From Salimicrobium flavidum (GTDB taxonomy: Bacteria > Bacillota > Bacilli > Bacillales > Halobacillaceae): a stretch of 64,000 bases of DNA. Position 1 is the first letter of the stretch. Each line of letters opens with the position of its first letter. Below, piece after piece: positions 25,308-33,534 of this stretch. The translations under genes and the position numbers were made by a program. The notes beneath the pieces were generated by a model. The model had not been told where the DNA came from. It ran no database searches and was given only the letters and a program-made list of their open reading frames with translations. The stretch is taken from assembly GCF_900156645.1 (NCBI RefSeq), contig NZ_FTOC01000004.1, positions 62,001 to 126,000 of the forward strand, given 5' to 3'.

Positions 25308-25688
25308 TTATTCGAGTGGCAGCGGAAGTTCCACACCATACATGAGCCCTTCTGTATGACTCCAATAACGACCTTCTACATCAAAATTCATAACTTTTGT
25401 ATAATACCCCATTTCAAGGAGAGTGTCTTCCCCACTCTTGAAATGCAGTTCAAACTCAGGCGATGCAAAATCCTTATTCGCTGTCGACTCGGTCGCGGCG
25501 TTATCCAATTCCTTCACCAACCCATCTATGAATTCTTCATCCTCAATCGTAGCCACCAGTTCTTCACTCTCCCATTCATATACTTCGATACTCGAAATAT
25601 TTTCACTGAAGTCAAGGTTATCATTCTGACACCCCATTAGAATAAAGAAGAATAAAATGATGTAGAATAATGAGCTGATATTCCGCAT
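25308..25688 (-). CDS. Small lipoprotein of unknown function
   Basis: A 126-residue lipoprotein (MRNISSLFYIILFFFILMGCQ, lipobox LMGC). The mature part has the pattern ISSIEVYEWESEELVATIEDEEFIDGLVKEL, which resembles the YhfM-like domain also suspected at 17196 and 18300. Element M2 lies just 12 bases beyond its stop. Function unknown. Confidence 0.65.
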   Translation of the reverse strand: MRNISSLFYIILFFFILMGCQNDNLDFSENISSIEVYEWESEELVATIEDEEFIDGLVKELDNAATESTANKDFASPEFELHFKSGEDTLLEMGYYTKVMNFDVEGRYWSHTEGLMYGVELPLPLE

Positions 25689-25773
25689 AACCCCCCCCTT
25701 TCTCTAAGTTTCTCCAGATATTTCAGCTTTATTAGTAAGGTGCAGAGACCCATCTTCAGTCTCTGCACCTCTT

Positions 25774-26580
25774 TTATTTAGTGAATTTCAGCTTACTCTT
25801 CTTCAATTGAGCCGAAATCTCATCTGGATCCGGGCAGACCGTCGGCTGAAAATCGATCAGGATCATCGAACGCTGCCCTTTCATGTCTTCTTCGCCTTTA
25901 GTAACGGGCGCAACGTAATGACTCACCATCGGATCGAAAACTCCATACGATTCCAGCGGCTCTGTCAGTGTCATCTTTTTCAATAACTGGCTATCCTCCA
26001 CCTCTTCCGGCACATTCCCTGCCACTTCGGGAGTACCGATAGCGTTCAATCCGCCTTCCACGTTCTGACGATGAATGAGGTGAGCGAACGTAAACGGTTC
26101 TCCGTCCTGATGCAGGTGATTCGGTGAAGACACAGCTATGTCATCTTCATTCTCCACTTCAAGCTTCACAAAATGGATGCCTGCGTGGACAGGAAGGAGC
26201 ATATCCTCCTCCCGCCAGAACGTCTGCTTGTAGTCGAACATCACAATATCATTCAGCAAACGGTTGGACCGTAACCCCGCTGATATCGCCGGAAAATCTC
26301 TGGCACTGTTCGTGTATTCCGGATTGAAGCTTCCCTGGAAGTACTTGTACATCTCCCCTTCTTCCGTCTGGATCGAAGGGAGCCATTGCACCTCGTCTGT
26401 TCCCGGTATGATGACCGCACGGGCGTATTTTCTGTATCGATTCAGTTCTTTCGCATAGGCGTCCACTGGCAGCCCCTCGAATTCCTGCTTCACTTCTTCC
26501 AGGTCTTCTTCCATGCGGTTATATTGTAACTTCTCTTTCAAATCGTAATACTCGTATCCATTATTCCTCAAAAAACTCAC
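25774..26580 (-). CDS. 2-oxoglutarate/Fe(II)-dependent dioxygenase (amino-acid hydroxylase type)
   Basis: A 268-residue protein of the 2OG-Fe dioxygenase group that includes Bacillus L-isoleucine 4-hydroxylase (PF10014). The iron ligands appear as HLHQDGEPFTFAHLIHR (HxD) and the distal His in MVSHYVAPV; the basic residue for 2-oxoglutarate would be in KGQRSMILIDF. N-terminal region AVIIPGTDEVQWLP and YFQGSFNPEYTNS fit the family. The likely substrate is a free amino acid, but this cannot be specified. Confidence 0.75.
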   Translation of the reverse strand: MSFLRNNGYEYYDLKEKLQYNRMEEDLEEVKQEFEGLPVDAYAKELNRYRKYARAVIIPGTDEVQWLPSIQTEEGEMYKYFQGSFNPEYTNSARDFPAISAGLRSNRLLNDIVMFDYKQTFWREEDMLLPVHAGIHFVKLEVENEDDIAVSSPNHLHQDGEPFTFAHLIHRQNVEGGLNAIGTPEVAGNVPEEVEDSQLLKKMTLTEPLESYGVFDPMVSHYVAPVTKGEEDMKGQRSMILIDFQPTVCPDPDEISAQLKKSKLKFTK

Positions 26581-26699
26581 TTACGTATCCTCCTGTTGCT
26601 GATCTAGTTCTATAATTCTGTCCTGTCATAGGCAGAGAAAAATTCCCCTGTAGATGATAAACGAATTCTTTATCTATGTAAAAGAAGAGGAGGAAGCTC

Positions 26700-27083
26700 C
26701 TATTCTTTCGGAAGATTGATCTGCCAGGAGACACCGAACCTATCATTCACCCACGCGAACTTCGGACTGAATCCGTAATCGCCCTCCGGCATCAACACTT
26801 CCCCGTTCTCCTGTAAAGCTTCATACAGCTTATCGAATTCCGCTACTGTCTCACAATCGATGAACGTAGAAAATGAAGGTGTGAATGCGAAATTGTGTTC
26901 TATAGGGCTATCCGTACAACGGAACCCCTGGCCACTTAACGTAAAGAAACCTTCCATCACCGTCCCGTCTTCATACCGTTTTATGTGCTCGATACTTGCA
27001 TCGTCGAACAAAGAAGTGTAGAAATTCATCGCTTCCTCTGCATTCTGTTCCTGAAACATCAGGAAAGGCGTTACATTTTTCAT
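26700..27083 (-). CDS. VOC/PhnB-like protein
   Basis: A 127-residue protein of the vicinal oxygen chelate superfamily, PhnB/YjdN-like (MKNVTPFLMFQEQNAEEAMNFY, then FGVSWQINLP at the C-terminus). These small dimeric proteins bind metals or small ligands; some are resistance proteins, most are uncharacterised. ATG at 27083 has GAGGGGAG eight bases upstream. It follows a 31-codon gene (27098-27193). Confidence 0.8.
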   Translation of the reverse strand: MKNVTPFLMFQEQNAEEAMNFYTSLFDDASIEHIKRYEDGTVMEGFFTLSGQGFRCTDSPIEHNFAFTPSFSTFIDCETVAEFDKLYEALQENGEVLMPEGDYGFSPKFAWVNDRFGVSWQINLPKE

Positions 27084-27097
27084 TGAAATCTCCCCTC

Positions 27098-27193
27098 TCA
27101 TTTCCGGTTATTGATTGTATAGAAAATAACAAAGGACACCAAGATGAAGAATACGAGACCGACGCCGATCAGCATATCCATGATAAATTCCAT
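27098..27193 (-). CDS. 31-residue single-helix membrane peptide
   Basis: Reads MEFIMDMLIGVGLVFFILVS then FVIFYTINNRK. GGGGAAGGATGAGAGC precedes the ATG. One transmembrane helix with a basic C-terminus. Stop lies 14 bases before the VOC gene start, so it probably forms an operon with it. Unrecognised. Confidence 0.5.
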   Translation of the reverse strand: MEFIMDMLIGVGLVFFILVSFVIFYTINNRK

Positions 27194-27267
27194 GCTCTCA
27201 TCCTTCCCCGTCTATGTATTGCTTTTACCATTCCACTCCACCTGGGGGGCTTCCTTCATTTTAACAT

Positions 27268-27296
27268 AAAAAGACCCCCTGACTTGGCAGAGGGTC
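27268..27296 (-). terminator. Terminator of the aldo/keto reductase gene
   Basis: GACCCTCTG paired with CAGGGGGTC around a six-base loop, followed by TTTTT on the minus strand, nine bases after the stop. Confidence 0.85.
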
Positions 27297-27304
27297 GTTA
27301 ATCA

Positions 27305-28291
27305 TTATTCAGGTAGAGGGGCTTTATCGGAAATGAAGCCTTTGGATACCAGCTCATCCCAGAATGCTTTCGGGATATCGACCTGGATCATCTTCAGATC
27401 TTCTTCGATACGTTCCGGTCGCGTCGATCCCGGTATAATGGAGGACACAGCCGGATGTGCTGTAGAAAACTGCAACGCTGCCGCTTTCAGATGAACGTCG
27501 TGTTTATCAGCGATTTCCTTCAGCTGGCGGACGTGCTCCAGGATACTTTCATCCGCTTCGCCGTAGTCGAAATGGTCCCCTCCGAGCAGGACGCCTGAAT
27601 TGTAAGGGCTACCCACTACGATATCGACTCCTTTTTCTTCAGCAAGCGGCATCATACGCTCTAATGCGCGCTCATGCTGAAGGAGTGTGTACTGCGTAGC
27701 GGAAAGACATACGTCAGGGTGTACGTCTTCGAGTTCCATAGCAAGCTCTATCGGGGCCGTCGTATTCACACCGAGCCCCCAGCCCTGGATGACTCCTTCG
27801 TCTCTCATTTCATCGAGTACTTTGAAAGCTCCTTTACGCGCCTGGTCGAATTTCTCGATCCACGCGTCCCCGTGGAAATCAGGCGACACATCGTGGACGA
27901 AGACCATATCGAGTCGATCCGTCTGAAGACGTTCCAGACTCTGTTCGATCGATTTACGTGTAGACTCTGCACTATAGTCCGTCACAACCTCATTGTCACG
28001 CCCGTATTCAAACAGACCCTCTTTTTCTTCTGTCTCTGATTTCATATAACGGCCGACCTTCGTATTCAATACGAAGTCATCGCGATTCTTCTCCGATAGC
28101 ACTTTACCCAATCGCTCTTCTGCAAGCCCCGCTCCATAGAACGGTGCCGTGTCGAATAAACGGATACCTTGATCCCAGGCGTTCCTGATCGTCTCCAATG
28201 CTTCTTCTTCCGGTACGTCTCGGAACATATTCCCGAGCGGGGCCGTACCCAGCCCTATATTATGTTTCTTAGCTTTATCCAACGATTTCAT
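27305..28291 (-). CDS. Aldo/keto reductase
   Basis: A 328-residue (alpha/beta)8 NADPH-dependent oxidoreductase. Features are IGLGTAPLGNMF at the N-terminus, LFDTAPFYGAGLAEERLG (catalytic Asp and Tyr), the Lys in VLNTKVGRYM, the His in VFVHDV and the C-terminal cofactor segment SSIIPGSTRPERIEED. Closest in pattern to D-threo-aldose dehydrogenase / galactose dehydrogenase types. Substrate unknown. Good ribosome site and its own terminator: monocistronic. Confidence 0.88.
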   Translation of the reverse strand: MKSLDKAKKHNIGLGTAPLGNMFRDVPEEEALETIRNAWDQGIRLFDTAPFYGAGLAEERLGKVLSEKNRDDFVLNTKVGRYMKSETEEKEGLFEYGRDNEVVTDYSAESTRKSIEQSLERLQTDRLDMVFVHDVSPDFHGDAWIEKFDQARKGAFKVLDEMRDEGVIQGWGLGVNTTAPIELAMELEDVHPDVCLSATQYTLLQHERALERMMPLAEEKGVDIVVGSPYNSGVLLGGDHFDYGEADESILEHVRQLKEIADKHDVHLKAAALQFSTAHPAVSSIIPGSTRPERIEEDLKMIQVDIPKAFWDELVSKGFISDKAPLPE

Positions 28292-28395
28292 GCTAAACTC
28301 TCCTTTCTCTTCCTCTACTAATGTATCCTAAAATACGAGAAGAAAAACATGGAGAGGGTCGTCAAAAAATCGTCAACGTTTCTTCCACTGATGCA

Positions 28396-28424
28396 TAGAC
28401 AAGGATATAATTCCCAATTATAAT
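28396..28424 (+). promoter_or_regulatory. Sigma-A promoter for candidate small RNA B
   Basis: TAGACA, a 17-base spacer and a perfect TATAAT. Transcription would begin near 28431. No gene with a ribosome binding site follows before the terminator at 28533-28565. Confidence 0.6.
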
Positions 28425-28430
28425 GGGGAT

Positions 28431-28565
28431 GTGTTCTTCTGAATTGAAGAACAATAGTGGAAAGACCTCCTCTTCCTCCAGGAGGCATACTCATCTGTAC
28501 ACGCAACATCGAGAAAGAATTTCCGAACAGTGCCCTTCCGTTTTCCCTTCGGAGGGGTTTCTTTT
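28431..28565 (+). ncRNA. Candidate small RNA, copy B of a shared motif
   Basis: About 135 nt between its own promoter and terminator. It contains a 5' hairpin (GTTCTTC/GAAGAAC), GTGGAAAG at 28457-28464, a hairpin CCTCC(466-470)/GGAGG(481-485) and ACTCATCTGTACACGCA at 28489-28505. The order GTGGRAAG, short hairpin, ACTCATCTGYACACRCA matches the candidate RNA at 9060-9204 although the flanks differ, which points to a shared RNA family or shared binding site. Not recognised as a known RNA. Confidence 0.55.
28533..28565 (+). terminator. Terminator of candidate small RNA B
   Basis: CCCTTCCG pairs with CGGAGGGG (one G-U) around a nine-base loop, followed by TTTCTTTT. Confidence 0.8.
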
Positions 28566-28598
28566 AATGAAGGAGGCTCTATGTAAAATACCAGGAAT

Positions 28599-28859
28599 TC
28601 AAAAATGGATGAAAGCAGCAACTGTCGCTCCTACTAGAAGCATCCCGCCTCTTGCTGCGTATCTTACTTTTCTCGGGATACCGAACCTTTTTTCCAGATG
28701 GTAGATGTACATAATCATCAATGCGAAACCTATCTCTCCGTTGAAGTCCTCATTTCTTCCTCTATCAAACCCTTCGGTTACGATCATTGCAAAAATCAGG
28801 CTGATCCCGAGATACCCAATCCCCATCATCCAATACAGACTTTTGTCTTCATCACTCAT
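28599..28859 (-). CDS. Three-helix membrane protein
   Basis: An 86-residue protein (MSDEDKSLYWMMGIGYLGIS...) with three membrane segments, unrecognised. ATG at 28859 is preferred with AAAGGATGGG seven bases upstream. Convergent with candidate RNA B. Confidence 0.55.
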   Translation of the reverse strand: MSDEDKSLYWMMGIGYLGISLIFAMIVTEGFDRGRNEDFNGEIGFALMIMYIYHLEKRFGIPRKVRYAARGGMLLVGATVAAFIHF

Positions 28860-28962
28860 CAATCCCATCCTTTACAATAACCATTTTTCTTCCAAATGTA
28901 TGTTATCATGAACGAAATAATGGAGAAAATCTTTTTCAGATTAATGACTTAGGAGGTACGGT

Positions 28963-29160
28963 ATGCTGAAAAATGACAGAGTGAACGGTATCTTCGCAGC
29001 GCTCGCCCTTGTAATTTCGTATTTATTCACCGTTTACGGAATGTTACCCTTCATCACCGAAGGATGGGCGCTGCTTTTGTTTGCAGCCTTTACTCTTTTC
29101 ATTGTTATAAATCTTATAAAACAAGTGAAAAGGATTAGAAGGAATGAGTGGCTACAATAA
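28963..29160 (+). CDS. Two-helix membrane protein
   Basis: A 65-residue protein with two helices (VNGIFAALALVISYLFTVYG and WALLLFAAFTLFIVINLI) and a basic C-terminus. AGGAGGT lies seven bases before the ATG. Function unknown. Confidence 0.65.
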   Translation: MLKNDRVNGIFAALALVISYLFTVYGMLPFITEGWALLLFAAFTLFIVINLIKQVKRIRRNEWLQ

Positions 29161-29300
29161 GAAGAAAATTTCATACCTCTCCCTCAAACATCTTTATCCA
29201 TAAATTTTTTAAAATTAAAGGATTGAAATCTCTGGAAAAAGGGTATGTATAATTTTATGTCCAACTAAGATACATAATACATATTCGAGGAGAGGATCAT

Positions 29301-30623
29301 TTGAAGAAGCCATTACTATCTTTACGACTTACTGTAATCACCGCTATACTTGTCGCTTTTATTACCCCGGCACCGATTACGACTTTTGCAGAGGACGAGA
29401 TCGACTACGTTGCCCTTGGAGATTCACTCGCCTATGGAGTCACCCCATCCTGGGATACGGAAAGTGTTCCTGAAAATGGATATGCGGATCTATTGGCTCA
29501 TCATATTGATGAACTAGGAGAACTCGACAGTTTCACGAATCAGTATTCTTATCCTGGTTACACGACTGAAGACGTGCTGAACGATCTGCAGGAAGATGTA
29601 CGCATGCCTTCTGCGGAAGCCGATGACACAGGTATCCGTGCTACAGTCCGTGATGCTGACGTCATCACACTATCTGCTGGTGCTAACGATGTGCTCGAGG
29701 AATTAGCTATAGATGATAAAACGGGAGAAGTGACGTATGATCCTGAATCATTTTCCAAAAAACTCGAAGAAATCGGAGCTAACCTCGCGAACACCGTCTC
29801 TGATATCCGTTCGTTGAATCCTGAAGCTGATGTTTATGTTATGGGATACTACAACCCGTATCCTTATCTGGAAGCTGAACAGACAGAGATGTTGGACCTC
29901 GCTCTTGATGAAATGAACCGGGTGATCAGCCAGACTTCCGCTGCTACGGAAAGCACATTCGTACCTACTTCGGAAGCGATCAACCGGAATGCGAAGGACT
30001 ATTTGCCGGACCCGAAAGATATCCACCCGAATGAACTCGGTCATCAGGTGATCGCCAATGAATTCTGGGAAGAAATGAAGCTCCAGGAGGCTGTCGAATT
30101 TGAAGATGTCGCTTCGGACAGTTTTGCCATCGACAGCATCGACTACCTGACCGCTAAGAAAATCATCCAGGGTTATGAAAACGGCAACTTCAAACCGGCC
30201 CAGGATGTTACCCGCGGAGAAGCGATGCTGATGCTTGACCGGAGTATCGTGCTGGATAAAGCTCAGCCAGAAGCTCCTTCTTACACTGATGTGTATGAAA
30301 GCATGGTATCTTATGAGTCCATAGCAAAACTTTCCGAGGAAGGAGTCATGGATGGATTTTTGAATAACACTTTCCGTCCAGACGATGCCCTCACCCGTGG
30401 ACAGATGGCCAAGATTCTCGTCAATGCCTTTGACATGGACCCTGTTGAAACGACAGATACATTCTCTGATATCTCAGAATCCTACTGGGCCCACCCTTTC
30501 ATCGAGACTCTTGCTGCCAACAACGTAACGCTCGGTTATGAAGACGGTACGTTCAAGCCGGATCAGACAGTCTCAAGACATGAACTGGCCGCATTTATCG
30601 AAAGAAGTATGACTTTGAACTGA
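29301..30623 (+). CDS. Secreted SGNH/GDSL esterase with three SLH domains
   Basis: A 440-residue secreted enzyme. After the signal peptide (about residues 1-30) comes an SGNH hydrolase domain (32-270): block I VALGDSLAYG (Ser nucleophile), block III SAGANDV, block V DIHPNELGHQ (Asp and His). Three S-layer homology repeats follow (about 275-320, 333-378 and 395-438; FEDVASDSFAIDSIDYL, YTDVYESMVSYESI, FSDISESYWAHPFIETL) that would bind pyruvylated secondary cell-wall polymer. TTG start with GGAGAGG seven bases upstream. Likely a surface-bound lipase or esterase; substrate unknown. Confidence 0.9.
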   Translation: MKKPLLSLRLTVITAILVAFITPAPITTFAEDEIDYVALGDSLAYGVTPSWDTESVPENGYADLLAHHIDELGELDSFTNQYSYPGYTTEDVLNDLQEDVRMPSAEADDTGIRATVRDADVITLSAGANDVLEELAIDDKTGEVTYDPESFSKKLEEIGANLANTVSDIRSLNPEADVYVMGYYNPYPYLEAEQTEMLDLALDEMNRVISQTSAATESTFVPTSEAINRNAKDYLPDPKDIHPNELGHQVIANEFWEEMKLQEAVEFEDVASDSFAIDSIDYLTAKKIIQGYENGNFKPAQDVTRGEAMLMLDRSIVLDKAQPEAPSYTDVYESMVSYESIAKLSEEGVMDGFLNNTFRPDDALTRGQMAKILVNAFDMDPVETTDTFSDISESYWAHPFIETLAANNVTLGYEDGTFKPDQTVSRHELAAFIERSMTLN

Positions 30624-30628
30624 AACAC

Positions 30629-30676
30629 ACAACACCCCTGGTCCGAAGAGATTTCTTCGGACCAGGGGTGTTGTTT
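30629..30676. terminator. Strong bidirectional terminator
   Basis: A 20-plus base-pair, almost perfect stem (starts ACAACACCCCTGG, ends CCAGGGGTGTTGT) between the SLH esterase and the convergent GNAT gene. It slightly overlaps the GNAT stop codon. Confidence 0.9.
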
Positions 30677-31199
30677 AATCGGTAGGGAAGGTCGATCCAT
30701 CTCCTAATCTATCGTTTGAGCCCAATGGATAGCTTCGACGTATACTTTTTTCTGCCGTTTTTTCCATATGTACAAAAATATAAGAATCTCCATTCGTCTC
30801 CTGATTGAATCGATATACTTCCCGGAACCCTGCTTTTTCATAAACACGGATGGCCCGCCCATTGAAAAGAGCGACATCAAGCGTCACAGCAGGAGAATCA
30901 AGAAATTCGAGACAGCTTTCGAGAAACCTGAGCCCTTCTCCCTGGCCGGTATGGTCCGGACGTAACCCTAGACTTATATTGGCTGCCTCGTTTTTGTAAG
31001 TCCAGGAGAAAAAACCGACAAGACTCTCCCCCTCGAATACAGAATATGTACGATTCCCTCTCTTCTTTTCATCCAGAAATTCAACGAGGTCTTCTTCGTC
31101 AGCTTCCAGATCATAAAAAGAATACACACCTTTATAATTCCAGTTATAAGCGATCTCTTCCGCTTCTTTTTGGTTCATCTTTCTGAAAAAATAGCTCAT
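30675..31199 (-). CDS. GNAT-family N-acetyltransferase
   Basis: A 174-residue GNAT protein of the RimJ/RimL style. The acetyl-CoA loop is GLRPDHTGQGEGLRFLES and the later strands VTLDVALFNGRAIRVYEKAGFREV are typical. ATG at 31199 (MSYFFRKMNQKEAEE) has AGGAGCAG upstream. Substrate unknown. Confidence 0.8.
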   Translation of the reverse strand: MSYFFRKMNQKEAEEIAYNWNYKGVYSFYDLEADEEDLVEFLDEKKRGNRTYSVFEGESLVGFFSWTYKNEAANISLGLRPDHTGQGEGLRFLESCLEFLDSPAVTLDVALFNGRAIRVYEKAGFREVYRFNQETNGDSYIFVHMEKTAEKSIRRSYPLGSNDRLGDGSTFPTD

Positions 31200-31350
31200 C
31201 GATCTGCTCCTTTCCAAGTTGAAATCAGTTCACCACGTTTGCCTGTTCACCTTTCACGTCTTTTACTTATTATGGTAGCATAAACAGTGAACTTATCAGC
31301 TCTGATGAAACAACAGTTATTTCGATGTCTAAAATGAAGGAGAATAGTCT

Positions 31351-31866
31351 ATGAAGAAATGGAGAATCGCCGCTTTTCTTTTACTGGCTGTGAGTATCGC
31401 GCTAGGTATATTCGCTTTTCAAGCAGAAAGAGAAACAAAGACAATAGAGAAAGACCTGATATTACACTACACGTTTTCCCATCACAAAATGACTGAGATG
31501 TTAGGTCGTGTTGTGGATTCATTCGATGAAGAAGAAAAATTGAACGAAAACCTGCATCTTACAGATAAACATCTTGATAAACTTTCTGACGTAACCGGAA
31601 ACGCTACCCCTATAGGAAAGCATGCCGCTATTCCAATAAACTTTGAAGTTTATTTTGCCAGTCCGGTATCTTCAGCACTCCAGGAAATGAAAAACAACGA
31701 TAGGATTTCGGAATCCACAAAAGCTGAATTGAAAAGCTTTTACGATCAGGTCTCTGCCATTGATGAGGAATTGGAACAGCTGCACATCGAAAATGCTGGG
31801 GCGGAAGCACTCCGGCAGGAATTGAGAACGATCAATGACGAACTTGAATTGGGAAGCCCGACATAA
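31351..31866 (+). CDS. Membrane-anchored helical protein of unknown function
   Basis: A 171-residue protein with one N-terminal helix (MKKWRIAAFLLLAVSIALGI) and a mostly helical, charged extracytoplasmic domain (DKHLDKLSDVTG, AIDEELEQLHIENAGAEALRQEL). AAGGAGAATAG precedes the ATG. Function unknown. Confidence 0.65.
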   Translation: MKKWRIAAFLLLAVSIALGIFAFQAERETKTIEKDLILHYTFSHHKMTEMLGRVVDSFDEEEKLNENLHLTDKHLDKLSDVTGNATPIGKHAAIPINFEVYFASPVSSALQEMKNNDRISESTKAELKSFYDQVSAIDEELEQLHIENAGAEALRQELRTINDELELGSPT

Positions 31867-31870
31867 TCCG

Positions 31871-31960
31871 CTGTGAAAAGCCGGAGCTTCCTACTCGGAA
31901 GTTCCCTCGTCTAACCTAACCTCTAAAGAGGTGGGGGGATAGACTCCCCCGGTTGAAAAC
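31871..31960. mobile_element. Possible lone end of an IS200/IS605-type element
   Basis: A compact structured stretch between two convergent genes: GGAGCTTCC/GGAAGTTCC hairpin, CCTCT/AGAGG hairpin and GGGGGA/TCCCCC hairpin followed by GGTTGAA, with a TAACC repeat that could pair with GGTT. The arrangement resembles the subterminal hairpins and guide-RNA scaffold at the tnpB-side end of IS200/IS605 elements as I remember them. No tnpA or tnpB gene is nearby. It may instead be just an unusual terminator for one of the flanking genes. Confidence 0.35.
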
Positions 31961-31962
31961 AT

Positions 31963-32757
31963 TCATTTCATTGACTTTCCTATGGATAGAAGATCATTCT
32001 GGTCGACTTGACTATCTTTATGAGCAGTCAACTGATAAGAAACGTCTTTTTTCTCCCATACTAGAAACCTCGCTCCCTGTTCATTCACATAATATTTACC
32101 GGTGACTCCGTTAAGCTCCACTTCTTCTTTATCAGTATCAGAATTCGTATTTATAGTTGTAGCAGTTACCATCAGTGAAAGGAACTCTCCCCCTTCCGCG
32201 CCCATATAATCCACCATCATGATCGGTTGATTCGGTGATGGGCTGGTGACGTCTATACTTTTTACATCGAAAGGTAATTCAGACGGAAGACGGTAATCGA
32301 AATCGAATTGCTCTAACTCTTCCGCCACACTCTCATAAGAGAGGCCGTCCGAAGCGTAATCAATTGTCGTCTCCTCTTTTTTAAGTAGATTTTTGCTTTT
32401 TGCCTCTTCTAACAGATAATCTTCCGCTTCTTGCTTATCCTGCGTCTCGATCGCTACTCCGTTCATGTCAAAAAATATGTAATAAGGCGTGACGGGGACA
32501 TCAAGGTTTTCGTATTGTTCAGTGACAGAGGTTTCTGTCATCATCTTCACTTCAGATATTAGCTTGGAGCGATCAGTCAGGGTATCGCTAAGATTTTGAA
32601 GGAACTCAGGGTTTTCGAATCCGTCCGTCTCATCATCGTAAACAATCAGACCGTTATGAACCCCCTCCTCTTCCGGGTAAAGTTTCTCTGATTCAGAACT
32701 GTCATTACAAGCTCCCAGAAATATCAGAAGTAGTACCATGCCTAATGAGCGTTTCAT
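31963..32757 (-). CDS. Lipoprotein with DUF4367-like C-terminal domain
   Basis: A 264-residue lipoprotein (MKRSLGMVLLLIFLGACND; lipobox LGAC). The N-terminal half carries YYIFFDMNGVAIETQDKQEAEDYL; the C-terminal half (YRLPSELPFDVKSIDV, VELNGVTGKYYVNEQGARFLVWEKKDVSYQLTA) resembles DUF4367/anti-sigma-associated domains found in secreted Bacillus proteins. Function unknown. Confidence 0.65.
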   Translation of the reverse strand: MKRSLGMVLLLIFLGACNDSSESEKLYPEEEGVHNGLIVYDDETDGFENPEFLQNLSDTLTDRSKLISEVKMMTETSVTEQYENLDVPVTPYYIFFDMNGVAIETQDKQEAEDYLLEEAKSKNLLKKEETTIDYASDGLSYESVAEELEQFDFDYRLPSELPFDVKSIDVTSPSPNQPIMMVDYMGAEGGEFLSLMVTATTINTNSDTDKEEVELNGVTGKYYVNEQGARFLVWEKKDVSYQLTAHKDSQVDQNDLLSIGKSMK

Positions 32758-32769
32758 AAAAAACCCTCC

Positions 32770-32934
32770 CTATGAATTATTTTTACGTTCTGTCTTAATC
32801 GATTTTCTCACTTGCATGATTATCCCCACCAAAGACATAGTAGCGACGAAAATGAAAGCATTCGTAATACCGAGTGGTGTATAGCTTCCTACGATCAACA
32901 AAATGACTGCTCCTATAACTGATAAAAGCCCCAT
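32770..32934 (-). CDS. 54-residue two-helix membrane protein
   Basis: Reads MGLLSVIGAVILLIVGSYTP, then a second helix (NAFIFVATMSLVGIIMQV) and a basic tail. AAAGGAGCGAACG precedes the ATG. It lies just upstream of the lipoprotein at 31963-32757 and is probably co-transcribed. Unrecognised. Confidence 0.6.
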   Translation of the reverse strand: MGLLSVIGAVILLIVGSYTPLGITNAFIFVATMSLVGIIMQVRKSIKTERKNNS

Positions 32935-33019
32935 TCGTTCGCTCCTTTCACTGTTTCAATCCTTTTCTGCCCCAGGGATAAGCGGAAGTACAAGCTTTTA
33001 ATTCACTACCGCACATAGA

Positions 33020-33229
33020 TTACAAGTGATTATTATTCTGATTTCTTTCGTTGTCTTTCACCAGCTTATCCACTTTCGACTCGAGACGTTCCAGCCGCTT
33101 CCCTCTTTTAATGAACGACACGACTAAAGAAATAGCACCTATAATAATTGCGAGTACTATGCTCAAGAAAAATATCTGGAAAATCGCATCTCCTAGATAA
33201 AAACCGCTGTTCGCAGTGGTCAAATACAT
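33020..33229 (-). CDS. DUF4083-like small membrane protein
   Basis: A 69-residue protein with one helix (DAIFQIFFLSIVLAIIIGAIS) and a C-terminal coiled coil (KRLERLESKVDKLVKDNER), the layout of DUF4083 proteins of Bacillus. The ATG at 33229 has GAAGAGGTG six bases upstream. Function unknown. Confidence 0.65.
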   Translation of the reverse strand: MYLTTANSGFYLGDAIFQIFFLSIVLAIIIGAISLVVSFIKRGKRLERLESKVDKLVKDNERNQNNNHL

Positions 33230-33242
33230 ACATATCACCTCT

Positions 33243-33395
33243 TCACCCGAATTTTTTGATCCATCCAATCGCACCCAGGCCAATAGCAAATAATAATAAA
33301 CCAAGACTTATGTAGGAAGGAAGTTCAAAAAACTGAAGTATCCCGATTGTCAAAAGTACTAGCCACATGGCTCTTAGAAAATAAAAAGCATTAAT
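33243..33395 (-). CDS. Two-helix membrane protein with possible ATT start
   Basis: From 33368 an ATG frame gives 41 residues (MWLVLLTIGILQFFELPSYI...), but no ribosome site precedes it. A GGGAGGT site lies seven bases before an in-frame ATT at 33395, giving a 50-residue protein (MNAFYFLRAM...). ATT starts are rare but known. Upstream of and probably co-transcribed with 33020-33229. Function unknown. Confidence 0.45.
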   Translation of the reverse strand: MNAFYFLRAMWLVLLTIGILQFFELPSYISLGLLLFAIGLGAIGWIKKFG

Positions 33396-33534
33396 ATACC
33401 TTACCTCCCTTTAACGATATTTAAAATTCCCGCTAAACATTTTGATAGACCTAGGTAACTCACCTGGTTTCAAGAGCGACAGCATCCTAAGGCATTCTGA
33501 TTCTACGTTCAATATCTTGCTAACTCTCTATGTA

